DNA of 64,000 bases. Origin: Hanleya hanleyi. Lineage: Eukaryota; Mollusca; Polyplacophora; Lepidopleurida; Hanleyidae. A program made the position numbers and the translations under genes. The notes under the pieces were generated by a model. The model did not search any database, was not told where the DNA came from, and was given only the letters and a program-made list of their open reading frames with translations. Of the stretch, positions 44,938 to 56,812 are shown in pieces (within the stretch, counting starts at the first letter, position 1; each line of letters opens with the position of its first letter). Location of the stretch: contig JAVTVY010018798.1 of assembly GCA_036873755.1 (NCBI GenBank), forward strand, positions 16,719 through 80,718, given 5' to 3'.

Positions 44938-46123
44938 GTAAGATACATTCTAATTTTAATTAGCAATTGCTTAAGATGAGTTTGTTATTTATTCAGTGGG
45001 TGGCACTGAACAAATGTATAACTACACATCAAAGAATGGTTTTCTAAAAACAAAAACAAAACTTTGTTTTTACATGTAGATATTAAATCTGGAAAGATGT
45101 GTAAGCTTATTCTAGAATTTTGATGTGTTTCTAGAAATAAATATATTTTCTTGTAATTTCATAAGACATAAGTGGACAAATACGTAGTCTTTAATATCTA
45201 ACTAATTACCCCAAAGTTATTTACACTGCTAGCTTTCAGATTTACCTTCAATATTTAATGTATTAGAATCACTAATTCTGATTCTTTAAAAATATTCTAG
45301 GACATTAAATGTCATTTTCTTATTGCAAGAAAAATAATCGGTTCATGGGGTAAAAATCTTTAAAATTTATGAGTTAAATTTTTTCACCCCATGGACAGAT
45401 TATCTTTCACAAAACAAGAAAATGACAGTTTCAGTCCCAAAATATGTTGAAGAATTCAATGTAGAAGATCAATATGTAAGCTATCATCACAAGCAAAATT
45501 TGGGTAATTTATCTTGGATAGAAAAAAAATCTATTATCATTTATGTAGCATGTTTGTAAAAAAAATGGTTTTACATCCATATTAATTAACATTCATCACT
45601 CATTTCACCACAGCCTTCCAAGTTTGGTTGAACTATTTACAATTTCTCGGGGAATACATGTATCTCACAAGTTGATAAAAATAACCTGTTTTCCTTGGTA
45701 TGTAATACTAGTATACTAGTTATGTGCTAAAAATAATTATATCTTATTCAGTGCATAGTTAGTATTGTTTAAGCTTACATATTGCTGAGGAACAAACAAG
45801 TTCACCTATACATGGCCAAATAGAATGTAAGTGATCAAATTGTCTTCATATGGTGACTTTAGAGTTCTTTGGAATGTCAGATTATATGTACCTTGAACCC
45901 TTCAAACATGTCAGATGAATTTGTAATTGTATACATTGAGAAACGGTAGCTAGGGATCACTACAACTTATATGGACAATTGTGAAGTAGACATTTAGATG
46001 ACTTCAGTGAAAAAATAGCTCTTTAAAAGGTAGAATGAAGTATACTTGCTATGTTGATGTGATCCTATGGGTCAGTTAAGATTTTTCAGATATATCATAA
46101 CTTACATTTGTTTTGTTCTACAG

Positions 46124-46910
46124 CTTGAAGATTGAAATACCAGAAGTGAAGAGAAACAGAAATAAAAGAAGACATTTTGAAAATGCAGACCCATGCTCTC
46201 TTCAATGTGGACTGGACATATTAACTCTTACATTATGATTTTTCGAGAAACAACAGAGTACTGAATGATACAGGCCTTCATATATGGAATAATACAGGGA
46301 GCAACACATAGAAAATATTAAAATAACTGAATCTTTAATATCTGAACTGAGAGGAGTATAACATGGACTGATTGTGAATCAGACGGAATTGATCCATGAA
46401 CTGGCTTCCAATGAATGTGGAGTCACATGTTTTTCTCTGCAGTACCATGAACACTGTTATAAATAGACTTTGAAATGTGGGATAGGGAGTACCGGTATAC
46501 CATTTGACAGAATATTCTTTAATTTTAGGTGTGTAGCAATCCATTGCCTCCAAATGCTTTTAAACCGAACCTTGAAAGACTAAAAGGACTTAAATATTAG
46601 GCCAAAAAAAATGTGATGCCATGTAATACAACATCCTGCGGTTTTTTTTCTCTCTAAATTATTTTCTTCAGCTTTTTTTTCAAATCCACCATTTGTTATG
46701 CTGGAACTGATTTCAATAGACAGAATAAAAATTATATGACATGCAAGTGCTTCCCAGTTATTTATAGGACCTACAGTCATTCAAAATGAATTTTAGGTTT
46801 CCTGTAATCCTACGAACTCATATTTTTTGTGATAAATATAAATCAGCATCACTGTTGTTGCACTTTCTCTTCCACAAGACTGAGGTCAATAAATCCTTTC
46901 AGTAATAATC
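46124..46910 (+). other. Putative 3' untranslated exon of small gene
   Basis: It follows an excellent acceptor (TTTGTTTTGTTCTACAG). There is no open frame. Poly-A signal candidates AATAAA lie near 46724 and 46887. Length and 3' end are guesses. Confidence 0.35.
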
Positions 46911-48970
46911 ATCTACACATGTCCAGTTTCATATCAGTTGTAAAACCACTCTAGCGCTAGGTGCACCCACTTCAATTATGCATCAAAGCGAAGAAGCCAA
47001 GGGACATCTCTTTTGAGATTTGATTTGACTGGGTTCGCGCAGATGATAATAAATATAATTTTGAAATTCACAAGTTGGAAATCATCTGCATGAATGCAGT
47101 CCAATCAAACCTCGACAGAGATTTGCCTGGGTGTGTTTTTCTCGGTATATGAGAACAGTGGTAACATCATTCACTATACGCCGACATCAAATATATCTTC
47201 TCTTCAGTGCGCCTGGTGTTCATTTTTCGCACACTGATTTAAATTGTTAATTTCTGTGAGATGCGTCTAGGAAATTTCGTCCGGTGTGCTCGGGAGCAAA
47301 TAAGCCACAGATGCATCTTTGCTGAAGTACTGGTTTTAGTTTTAAGAAGGTCCACGTGAATATCTAGCGATATTCAACCGGACATGTGCGGATAGATGGG
47401 AGCTTTTATAAGAGATATTCTTACTCTTAAATTTGCAATCAACGAATAACTGGCCATTACTAAAGGTGAAATCCGCTTGTCTTATGTATTTTGTTCCCAG
47501 GCTTTATTGGTATTGTTCGCATTTGGTAAAAACATTATGTTCGGTAATGAGTGAGTGAGTGAAGTGAGTCGATCCTAATCCTTCCGTCGGCAAAATAAGG
47601 AGAACCATTGACATTAGAACCTTGATTTTTGGCATGAAGGTGCATTAGCGGACTGTTACCAGCAAGTTCTGAGCTGACCTACTTTTGATGAAAATTTCTG
47701 GTGATTTTTGATGAAAATCACTGGTGATTCTGACTTGGGCTGTGCCCATCTTAATTTAAGCAGGATTTCAACTTTGGGGGGGGGAGGTTTCAAGAGTTCA
47801 GTTCGCGTCGGGAGTCCTAATTCCTTCCGTACTTCGTAGGTCCTGTGACGTTTAGTCACACTGCCATGTGATGCATGCAAATACTGCAATTATGGCTTCC
47901 CGAAACGGTATGATTAACTTTCAGCCAGTGTAGCATGTATAGTCGGCAATGTTTTCCATAGAGTTGCTTTCTGAATGCTATTAAGCTTCTTTATGAAACC
48001 TTGAAAACGAGAACAAAAGTTGGGATTGTTTTTTTTTTTCAAGCAAACAGTTTGTCTCCAGGTAAAGAAACGTATAATCGCGTTTGCATTCTGCAAAATG
48101 TAATCGGCGATCCAACGGCTACATTTGCCAGTACCGGTATATGTATTTCAATCTACGCAGTTTCGGTTGCATACGCTCACTTCTGTATTTAACAGTTAAG
48201 TCATTTCGTATATCTGAGAAGACACTGACCTCAGAGATGAGGCAATAATAACCATTTAAGGATAACCAGGAGAGAGAAAGAATTAAGGTTTAATTAAGGA
48301 TAACCATAACCATAAAAAGGATAATATGGGAATAGAACCGAAAATGCTTTCTGTTGACGAATTGCAACGGCTGGCAAATTGATCACTTGATTTGGAAGAT
48401 TCGCCATATCTATATCCGATTTTAATTCTGGTATTTCTTCTATCTTGAGGAGATGCTCATTTCGGAAATATTTAGTTTGATGAAGATTTCCTCGTATTTC
48501 ATGGCGAACACATTACTGGAAAAGATACCGTGTCGATTCACCGGCGGGGAATTTTCCGTGAGATGCCGACACGTAGATTTGGTCACGTTCAGTGAAAGTT
48601 CAGCAATTAATTTTAAATCTAAATACATTCCCCATGTTTCTTGTATTATAGGATCATGAATGTAGCATAGGATCGTGAATACAACACTTCTGCAGAACAT
48701 AAAAAATCGAGATAATGGTCAAAAACTCAGATTGACTTTCCATGCCTTTTTGGCACACGTTACTCGAATGAACATGTTCCAGACATTGTAGAAAAACATA
48801 TATTAAAAATATGATAAAACGAATATTTTTATGAGCCTAGAAGTCGAATCAATTCCTTTTGTTAATTTTGTAACCCCATTTGTTTAACCACAGTAATGTC
48901 ACATTATTATGACCATGTATTTGTCTGTAGTATATCCGTGATCATAATACATTATACTAATAGTACATCT
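46910..48970. other. No feature recognised
   Basis: No supported exon. Short opposite-strand ORFs at 48440-48700 are shadows of each other without recognisable content. There is a G-run at 47777-47784. Confidence 0.35.
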
Positions 48971-48975
48971 TTTAG

Positions 48976-50275
48976 TTTTTACCCCTCGGCCAACTTTGGC
49001 CTAGGGGTATTGTCGTCATCATGTACGGCTGTCCGTACGTACGTCCGTACGTCCGTACGTACGTCCGTCCGTCCGTTACCGCGATATCTACAGAACCGTT
49101 TCATGCATGGCAACCAAACTTGTTACATCTATTTATCTTCACGTAAATCAGAAGCCTATCGAAAATGAGTCATCTCGGACAATATTTTGCAGAGTTATGC
49201 CCCTTTTTACAAATAAAAATCCATTTATGATTTGTTATTGTGATAATTTCATAACTGTTCCATATACAACATCCTAACGTGATACAGTTGTTTCTCTTGA
49301 CCTGAACTAGATGCCTATCGAAAATGAGTCGTGTCAGAAAGTATTTTGCAGAGTTATGCCCCTTGTCTAATAAAATCCGTTACCGCGATATCTACAGAAC
49401 CGTTTCATGCATGGCAACCAAACTTGTTACATCTATTTATCTTCACGTAAATCAGAAGCCTATCGAAAATGAGTCATCTCGGACAATATTTTGCAGAGTT
49501 ATGCCCCTTTTTACAAATAAAAATCCATTTATGATTTATTGTGATAATTTCAGAACCGTTCCATATACAACATCCTAACGTGATACAGTTGTTTCTCTTG
49601 ACCTGAACTAGATGCCTATCGAAAATGAGTCGTGTCAGAAAGTATTTTGCAGAGTTATGCCCCTTGTCTAATAAAATCCACTAATTCCTATGTTAAGTTT
49701 GCATATAATTTCTATATCATGTTTGTATACTATCACATTTATTTATTGATTGGATGACTGATTTATTGATTTATTCTCTTACACAATGCGAAGAATGCCT
49801 GCAAATCTGTTTTGAAAATGACACTAGATGCCTATAAAAAATGAGTCATGTCAGAAAGTATGCCCCTTGTCTAACAAAATCCACTAATTCCTATGTTAAG
49901 TTTGCATATTATTTCTATATCATGTTAGTATAGTATCACATATATTTATTGATTGGATGACTGATTTATTGATTTATTCTCTTAGACAATGCAAAGAATG
50001 CTTGCAAATCTGTTTTGAAAATGACATACATGTGCCATTTAGTATACATGTACTGTATTTATCTAGCCATGTGTACTGTTGTTTTGGTGCGACATCGATA
50101 CAGCTCTTTCAATTTATTCCAGAAACAAATTAATTTAAGGGGAGGAAAACTTGTCTTTTTTTTCAAAGAAAGTACACTTACAATACCAGGGGTAAATATT
50201 TCTTCCCACAAGCCAATCAATTGGTAGAGACACCCTTACATTATAATAGCTGGGGTTCAGAGCCGAGGGGTTTCG
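48976..50275. repeat. Array element: hairpin head, CCGTACG microsatellite, 302-bp units
   Basis: It starts with the palindrome ACCCCTCGGCC/AACTTT/GGCCTAGGGGT, then a CCGTACGTACGTCCG..CCGTCCG microsatellite at 49031-49076. Two almost identical 302-bp units (49078-49379, 49380-49680) follow, with CGCGATATCTACAGAACCG, GAAAATGAGTCATCTCGGAC and GCAGAGTTATGCCCC. Then come two ~190-bp units with CTATGTTAAGTTTGCATA at 49680-50030. A GAGCCGAGGGGTT word near 50258 echoes the head. Confidence 0.8.
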
Positions 50276-50449
50276 ATAGCGCAGCTTCATGTTTAAATGG
50301 AGATAGCCCTTAAATTCTACACCAGACCATATATCTCGTGCCTTTTCATTCCCGAATATTCTTTCCGAATACAGTGGAATTCATTATGTTTTTCTCGTAA
50401 GGCCCGCACGTGTGTTATAACATTTACGGATCAACGTCACGAGAGGCAT

Positions 50450-51530
50450 TATGGGATATGACGTCGCCGCCAAGGCGAAGGTCACAGGACCCGGGGCCAG
50501 TCTCTATGTATCCCAACGTTATTAATAGAGACGGGTATCCAGTCTATACGTACCGGCGGTATCGTCAGGTGAGTGCACATGCTTGCAGTGACGTCATTTC
50601 CGGCGATGATGTCACTTCCACCAAGGCACAAAGGCCACGCTGCGGTGATCGAGGACGCCGGACAGGATAACTTACAAAAGGCGTACATCCAAATACCGCT
50701 ATATCAGGAAAATAGCCATGGCGATTTATGAACAGGTTAGCCTGCTACCGCTTGAAATGAAGGGCAATCTCACGCGTAGGTCTTTTTGGAGACCAAGCAT
50801 CGCTTGGAAGAGAATATGGGCTAACTACTCACAGGGGCTCTAAAAATGCTGTCAGAATGCTAAAGCAGCTGTTCAAGGGTATGTTCCCGATAGAGTATCC
50901 TGGGCGCTTAGGGATGACCGGAGCGAATGGACGGCCGTTTAACACCAACAAGAGCGAACATGGCCAAAGATTGACGCAAGGGCCGTTACTCAAATGGCGG
51001 ATCCTTATTGGAGAAGAGGAGCGAACACGGCCAATGAAGCGTCTCATACATGGACAACAACATTCGAGAATTGCAAACATACTGAATGCGGTACTCCCAG
51101 ATTGGGTGTGATGTACTCTATCCATGGGAGGGGGAGGGGTAACTCTGCCAGACCCACCATGTCCTGTCTACTACACTCTATCGCGAACGGTATCTCCACA
51201 CCCAAGCGCACGGCTCATTTGGAGTCAGAATGAACCATCTATCCGCCGAAGTCGTCTCTGTGCACCCGATAGTCTTTCGTTAGTACTCCTCGACTGCGCA
51301 TGCGTATTTCCAGTAAAAGTCACCCCAGTCGTAGTCTACACGCCAGAGGCTTCAAGAAGACACCATGTACATCATATTTGGGCCCAGAATGACCGCTGGA
51401 TGGCTCAAACATACGCTGCCTAGGCCGAAAATGCCCACTTTCTCTACTACATCTCGACTGCGCAAGCGCGTAGACCATCCTACGAATGGGCGCCCCAGAC
51501 CCATCAAGCCGTGTTCCCAAGTTTTGAGGA
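50450..51530. repeat. Degenerate repeat region
   Basis: The first part (50455-50620) resembles 43080-43300: GACGTC words, GATGATGTCACTTCC and CTATACGTACCGG. The remainder has units like those at 3400-4250 and 41800-43045 on the opposite strand (GACTGCGCATGCG, TTTCTCTACTACATCTC, GGGCCCAGAATG). Confidence 0.45.
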
Positions 51531-51639
51531 AAATCCTAGTTTTACATCCACTCCATCGTCTGACTGGAAGTAAACTCCAAGGTCCGAGGTCCAAGGTCAG
51601 CCCAAAGTCAGAGGACATGCAACTCACATTAAACCCACA

Positions 51640-52560
51640 TTAATAGCAATAATAATACCTGACAAAGTGGTGTGCATGGGTCATGGATAACTTCCAATCA
51701 CGAGACCTGAACCGGAAATGACGTCAAAAATCAAAGGTCAATGTGAATTTGAATGCTCTTTGAAAGTCCTAGTTTCGTGATGCATGGATGTGACGTCACA
51801 AAGGTCATATACAAATTTGAATAGGTCAATACGTGTCCTTTCTATGGTATACAAGTTCATGTGTACTTCTGGATACCAGGCCTCTCAACACACGTCATCA
51901 AACATGGTCCCCGATAATACGGCAGCAGTATGTCCAGCATAATGGCAAGTGGGAGACCCCCTTTCTCAAAATGTCCTACACTCAGAACCTGAGGATAGAC
52001 ATGGGTATTTCACCCAATGAGTTGCCTGGAACCAGGCTTCCAACCTAGTGGTGTGAGGAATAGGGCTACGCATCCTGGAACAGAACACTGTTCGGAGAAC
52101 CAGAGGGCATAGAGACATGGGTATTTGACTAAATGAGTCGCCGGGACCCAGGCTTCCACCGTAGAGCAATACGGGTTAAGGAATAGGGCTGCGCATATGC
52201 AACCAGAAGTAGAACACTGTACCGAGAATTAGAGGGCCTAGAGACATGAGGATTTCACCGAATGAGTTGCCTGGAGCCGGGATTCCACGCTAGGGTAGTG
52301 TGGAGAAGACCAGTGCACACTGTACCCAGAATCAGAGAGCATAGAGACACGTGATTTCACCGAATGCGTCGCTGGACCCAGGCTTCCGCCAAAGGGTAGT
52401 GTCGGGTGAAGAGTAGGACGATGAAAAACTGTGCGGAGAACCAGAGTGCCTGGATACAAGGGAATTTCACGTAATGAGTCACCTGAAGCCAAGCCTCCGC
52501 CCTAGAGCAGTGTGGGCAAGGAATAGGTTTGTGCAAGCGCAAATGGAGTGGAATACTGGA
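51640..52560. repeat. Degenerate ~115-bp tandem repeat (from 52000)
   Basis: About five units between 52000 and 52560 share ATTTCACCGAATGAGT, CGCTGGACCCAGGCTTCC, AGGAATAGGGCTGCGCAT, GAACACTGT and AGAACCAGAG. They are related to 4330-4870. 51640-52000 shows nothing recognisable. Confidence 0.6.
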
Positions 52561-52649
52561 CGGACACTCACATTGAACATTCTCTTCGTTTTCATGGGCC
52601 TTAGTCGCACCTCGAACTTTTTTTCCATTTTGTTGTCCTGTCTATGAAT

Positions 52650-53340
52650 TATGGATAAGTCAAAGGGGAGCTTTCGAGTAGTCAAAAAGAGGATATAATA
52701 GCAAGTATACCTAAGGGAGATCAGCCATGTCACTTCATGAAAAATTGGAGGCTCATTTCCTTGTTGAATACTCTATATAAAACAGGGTCCAGAAGTATAG
52801 TATATAGATTAAAAACCGTATTGGATAAAATAATAAACAACGATCATACTGGCTTTATTTCGAGCAGGTATCCAGGGGGAAATACAAGTTTAGTATATGA
52901 CATTCTACAATATACAGAGGAACCTTGGATCCAAATACTTTCGTTGCTTTTTTAGATTTTGAGAAGGCTTTCGACTCTATCTCATGGCATTTTTTACATA
53001 AAGTATTAGATTTTTTCAAATTGTATTCGTCGCTAGAAAATATGATTCATGCATTTTATAGAAATATTAAATCAGCAGTAAACCAAGGAGGGAATCTTTC
53101 GCCTTTTTCAGGTTTGTAGGGCTGTAGACAGGGAGATCCTCTCTCGCCCTCGCCTTATCTATTTATCTTGTGTGCCGAAATTTTGGCAATTAAAATTAGA
53201 GGTAACAAATACATAAAGGGGATAAATTTTGGCGACGTGGAATAAAAAATATATCACAATTTGCTGATGAAATTTCACTCTCATTGGACTAGTCGGAAAA
53301 AATCATTAAGGTAAGCACTTAACGAAATTGATAAATCTGG
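52650..53340 (+). pseudogene. LINE (L1/Tx1-type) reverse transcriptase fragment
   Basis: Frames on the plus strand read GELSSSQKEDIIASIPKGDQ, NWRLISLLNTLYKTGSRS, NDHTGFISSRYPGGNTSL, VAFLDFEKAFDSISWHFLHK, then [20 protein letters not shown] and ISQFADE. These are reverse-transcriptase motifs 0-5 in order, with catalytic FLDFEKAFDS and a degraded F-A-D-[DE] box. Frame changes occur near 52925, 53120 and 53240. It is cut off abruptly at about 53370, where Penelope-like sequence begins. Confidence 0.85.
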
Positions 53341-53374
53341 AAAAATATCTGGTTTTATATATTTTAGTGGTACC

Positions 53375-53790
53375 TGCATATGACGTATACATATGTCATC
53401 CAGTAGCATTTGAAAGATCCTTTGTTAAATGTGACGATTTTAATCAACGTCACAAAACATTATTGTGAAAACTTATAAAACAGGGCTATACACCAAGCGC
53501 CTCCACACACAGTTTCTCAAATCTGGCCATACATATCGCATGCTGACAGCAAAATACGATCCTAGCGTGCAAGATGGAGTTAATTTCCGTAACTTGTGTC
53601 TAATTCCGCTTAACCCGGAGCTAGGGGCCGTATGAACCAATGTACTTCCAAATCCTCATGTTGTTCATATGAACAGTCACAATCAAAGCGTGTCAGAGAT
53701 ACATCATTATCAAGTCGACTTTACAACGAATATCATATGGTTTGAGAATACTGATCAGCCATACCGATTTGATGTTTTTGAACATCATGA
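53375..53790 (+). pseudogene. Penelope-like element 3' fragment
   Basis: Plus-strand copy of the C-terminal coding end and following non-coding part of the element at 390-1115. It reads KCDDFNQRHKTLL, a stop, KLIKQGYT, then with a frameshift KRLHTQFLKSGHTYRML. The non-coding part has TAATTCCGCTTAACCCGGAG and GGGGCCGTATGAACC. Confidence 0.8.
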
Positions 53791-53847
53791 TGTCTTGCCG
53801 CCGTCACTACCACTACATTAAATGTGCTCACTCACAACATAATTACA

Positions 53848-54247
53848 GGTTAGACTATACCATTAAAATTCCTTACTTATTATTTAGTAAATTTGGCCGG
53901 CACATCCCCAGAAAAAACATATTCCCGATATTTTGTTGCAATTTGCAACAAATGACCTACCTTGTTGGAAAGACGAGGGCATCGACTTCGAACCAGCCGC
54001 CATGATAGACAATCACCCGGCAAAAACTAAAAGCCCTAAAACACCATGGGGGTACCGACAAAAGCTGTCTGCAGACACTGTTCTAGCTTTTTGTATATTA
54101 TTCTTTGTCAAATAATCCAAAAAGAATTTCAATATATACGATACCAGCCATTCCTTCCTGGGATCACTAACAGCCAATCAGCTGACGCCCTGTTTTCTGC
54201 TGTATTTCATCTTTCATACACTACACACTTAATGGTATAGTCTAACC
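53848..54247. mobile_element. MITE with 19-bp TIR GGTTAGACTATACCATTAA, copy 1
   Basis: 400-bp unit with exact inverted ends. The interior is shared with 55355-55790 (TAGTAAATTTGGCCGG, CTGTCTGCAGACACTGTTC, TTGTCAAATAATCCAAAAAG, AACAGCCAATCAGC). It is flanked by Penelope-related sequence. Confidence 0.85.
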
Positions 54248-54754
54248 TATAGGCAGACAAACTTCACCCGATATTATTCGGATTTCTATGGTGAAGTTGG
54301 GGATATGGAAGCACACAAATGTGCAAATATTAACATCCTTGGCCCAGCAGTTGCAAAGATGCCCGTATGCAGCCATATCTCCAATAGTGCAATACATGCA
54401 GGTGGGTCTTTATATATCTCACAATGCCAAAAACATTGAAATGCACCCCGCCGCCCCTCCCAATCCTTCATCACAGAAACCTTTATTTAAACGTGATACA
54501 CTAAGTGGTGCCAAAAACATTGAATTGCAAAATGATTACTCTGGCAAAAGGGCACACAAGAACAGGTATAACTGAGAACTATGGCCATGACATATGGTGT
54601 ATATGAACTTCAAGTTAAGATCCTCAAATAGCAGGGGTTCTGTGAACCGATGGAAAGCTTCAGTTAGACAGGAATCTAGGTGATCACCATTTCAGCCATC
54701 ATGCTCATGATATTGGACGACAAATCAGATAAATGTTGAAAAGCTCAAATTACA

Positions 54755-55150
54755 AGCGTCTAGTCCGTCATTCATAATCCAGCCGTCGTCCATTAGAGAA
54801 TATCCGCGTCCATAATCCAAAGACCTATTCCATTTCCATATAACAGTATTAGCACCAAATTCAAAAAGACAAAAGTATACATAAACATAGGCTTGTTTCC
54901 TGCAAGAGAGAAGCGGTCAATAGTTTTCAATGATGCCGGCAAGACATCATGATGTTCCAAAATATCAAATCCGTATCGTTGATCAGTATTCTTAATCCAT
55001 AATATTCGTTATAGAGTCGTCATCTAAAAATGATGTACCTCGGTCACGCTTTGATTGTGACTGTTCATATGAGTACCATGAGGATCTTGAAGTACATGGG
55101 CTCATACGGCCCCTAGCCCCGGGTTAAGCGGAATTAGACACATGTTACGA
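54755..55150 (-). mobile_element. Penelope-like 3' region, second copy
   Basis: Same orientation as 400-800, and about 95% similar over GTCGTCCATTAGAGAATATC, GAGAGAAGCGGTCAATAG, GATGCCGGCAAGACATCATG and GTACCATGAGGATCTTGAAG. Confidence 0.85.
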
Positions 55151-55354
55151 AACGTAACAGCAAAGTCATGTCATTCGTACAATGCGGCGAGCTTCCACAG
55201 CTCATTAACGAATAAGATTTCCACTTCCGGCTCCATTCAGCCCTCTGGAATCCTTTGTTTACAACTGAAAACAGTTAATAAGAAGATTGCAAGTGCCCAA
55301 GAATGCACCAAACGCAGTGTTTCAACAACAGAAAAATGTTGAATTCTGCCTTCA

Positions 55355-55790
55355 GGTTAGACTATACCATTAAAATTCCTTACTTATTATAGTAAATTTG
55401 GCCGGAACATCTCCAGAAAAACCTATTCCCAATATTTCGCTGCAGCAAATGCCCTACCTTTGTTCTGTCAAATTTGTCGGCAATTTGAACATGTGTTGAT
55501 CAGCTCGATTTTGAACCAGCCGCCATGATAGGCAGTCACCCGGCAGAAACTATAAATGCCCTAAAACACCATAAGGGTAGCCGATAAAAAGCTGTTACAA
55601 TGTTGCTGTCTGCAGACACTGTTCCAGCCTTTTTGTATATTTTTCTTTGTCAAATAATCCAAAAAGAATTTCAATATATATGATACCAACCATCCCTTCG
55701 TGTGATGAATAACAGCCAATCAGCGGACGCCATGTTTTCTGCGTACACACTTAATGGCATAGTCTAACACACTTAATGGTATAGTCTAAC
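55355..55790. mobile_element. MITE with 19-bp TIR, copy 2
   Basis: Second copy of 53848-54247. The right end is duplicated (TTAATGGCATAGTCTAAC, then TTAATGGTATAGTCTAAC). Confidence 0.85.
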
Positions 55791-55829
55791 TTACATCTAC
55801 AATTTACACTACCGCTACACTAAATGTGC

Positions 55830-56000
55830 TCACTCACAGCCACATAATGTCTTGTCGACGTCATTGAAAACTGTTGAAGGCTTCTCTCTTGCAGAAAACT
55901 AGACGGGTTTGTTTTTAATTTGGTAATGCAGTTATATAGAATATGGGATAGGTCTTTGGATTATGGACGCGGAGATTGCGCTGAATAAAGTATGACGGAC
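55830..56000 (+). mobile_element. Penelope-like 3' region fragment, inverted
   Basis: Reverse complement of 420-610: TGTCTTGTCGACGTCATTGA, AAACTGTTGAAGGCTTCTC, GGATTATGGACGCGGA. More diverged than the copy at 54755-55150. Confidence 0.65.
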
Positions 56001-56261
56001 AAAACGCTTGTAATGATCTGTTCAAAGAAGGAAGATAGCGGGAGATGAACTCTTTTTGGCGAATGTCCAATCATCGCTGTACCGATATAGTGAAGTAATC
56101 TTATAGAAAGGGGATTATCTTTGCCGCATGTGTGGATATGCTTGCATACAAACATATTTGTCAAAGAGGCAGTCAGTATTTGTTGTTTGCTGTTGCAGGT
56201 GAGCTCTAAGATACGCTGTTTGTCCAACGTAGTTTGCATCTCATCCACTACAGTTAATAAC

Positions 56262-56440
56262 ATAATTACAACACATATAAGGGAAGTGGGAAGAGGTGCC
56301 GACATACGGACAGAGCCACATTATTTCACAGTATAGTCTACTGGTTAACCTATTTTAAAGCACATACCAAGAATCTAACGATTCGTGATATGTGTTGTAT
56401 CTCAGGTACGCTTTTATTGTACCTGTTCATGTGGCAACTT
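56262..56440. repeat. Dispersed repeat, copy of window start
   Basis: Matches 5-180 in the same orientation; see there. Confidence 0.75.
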
Positions 56441-56812
56441 GGATGAACACATCCTAGAATGTGTTCATCACATTCCTAAAATCACAACTCATGCTTCATT
56501 TACTGTAAAGACACTATTAAAATTCTTGAATGAAAATGGTGACCCTTCAATCAGGTATTCACATGTACCGTATCGAGAATCTGTGCATTTTGTGACTTTA
56601 GGAGTGCTGGGATTTTCTGCATATGTGGCACGGGTTAGGATCTTTTTTCCGATTAGGGGCCTGTGTCTGGCTTTTAATTAGTTTCACATCTTTTAGAACA
56701 TTTCGCATTTTAGGACTCTCGTGCTGTATATTCATATTTTGCACAGTTTTGGAATACAATGTATATATCCGCGCTATGTGGATTATATGTGGTTACAAAC
56801 GCCTTGATTTTT

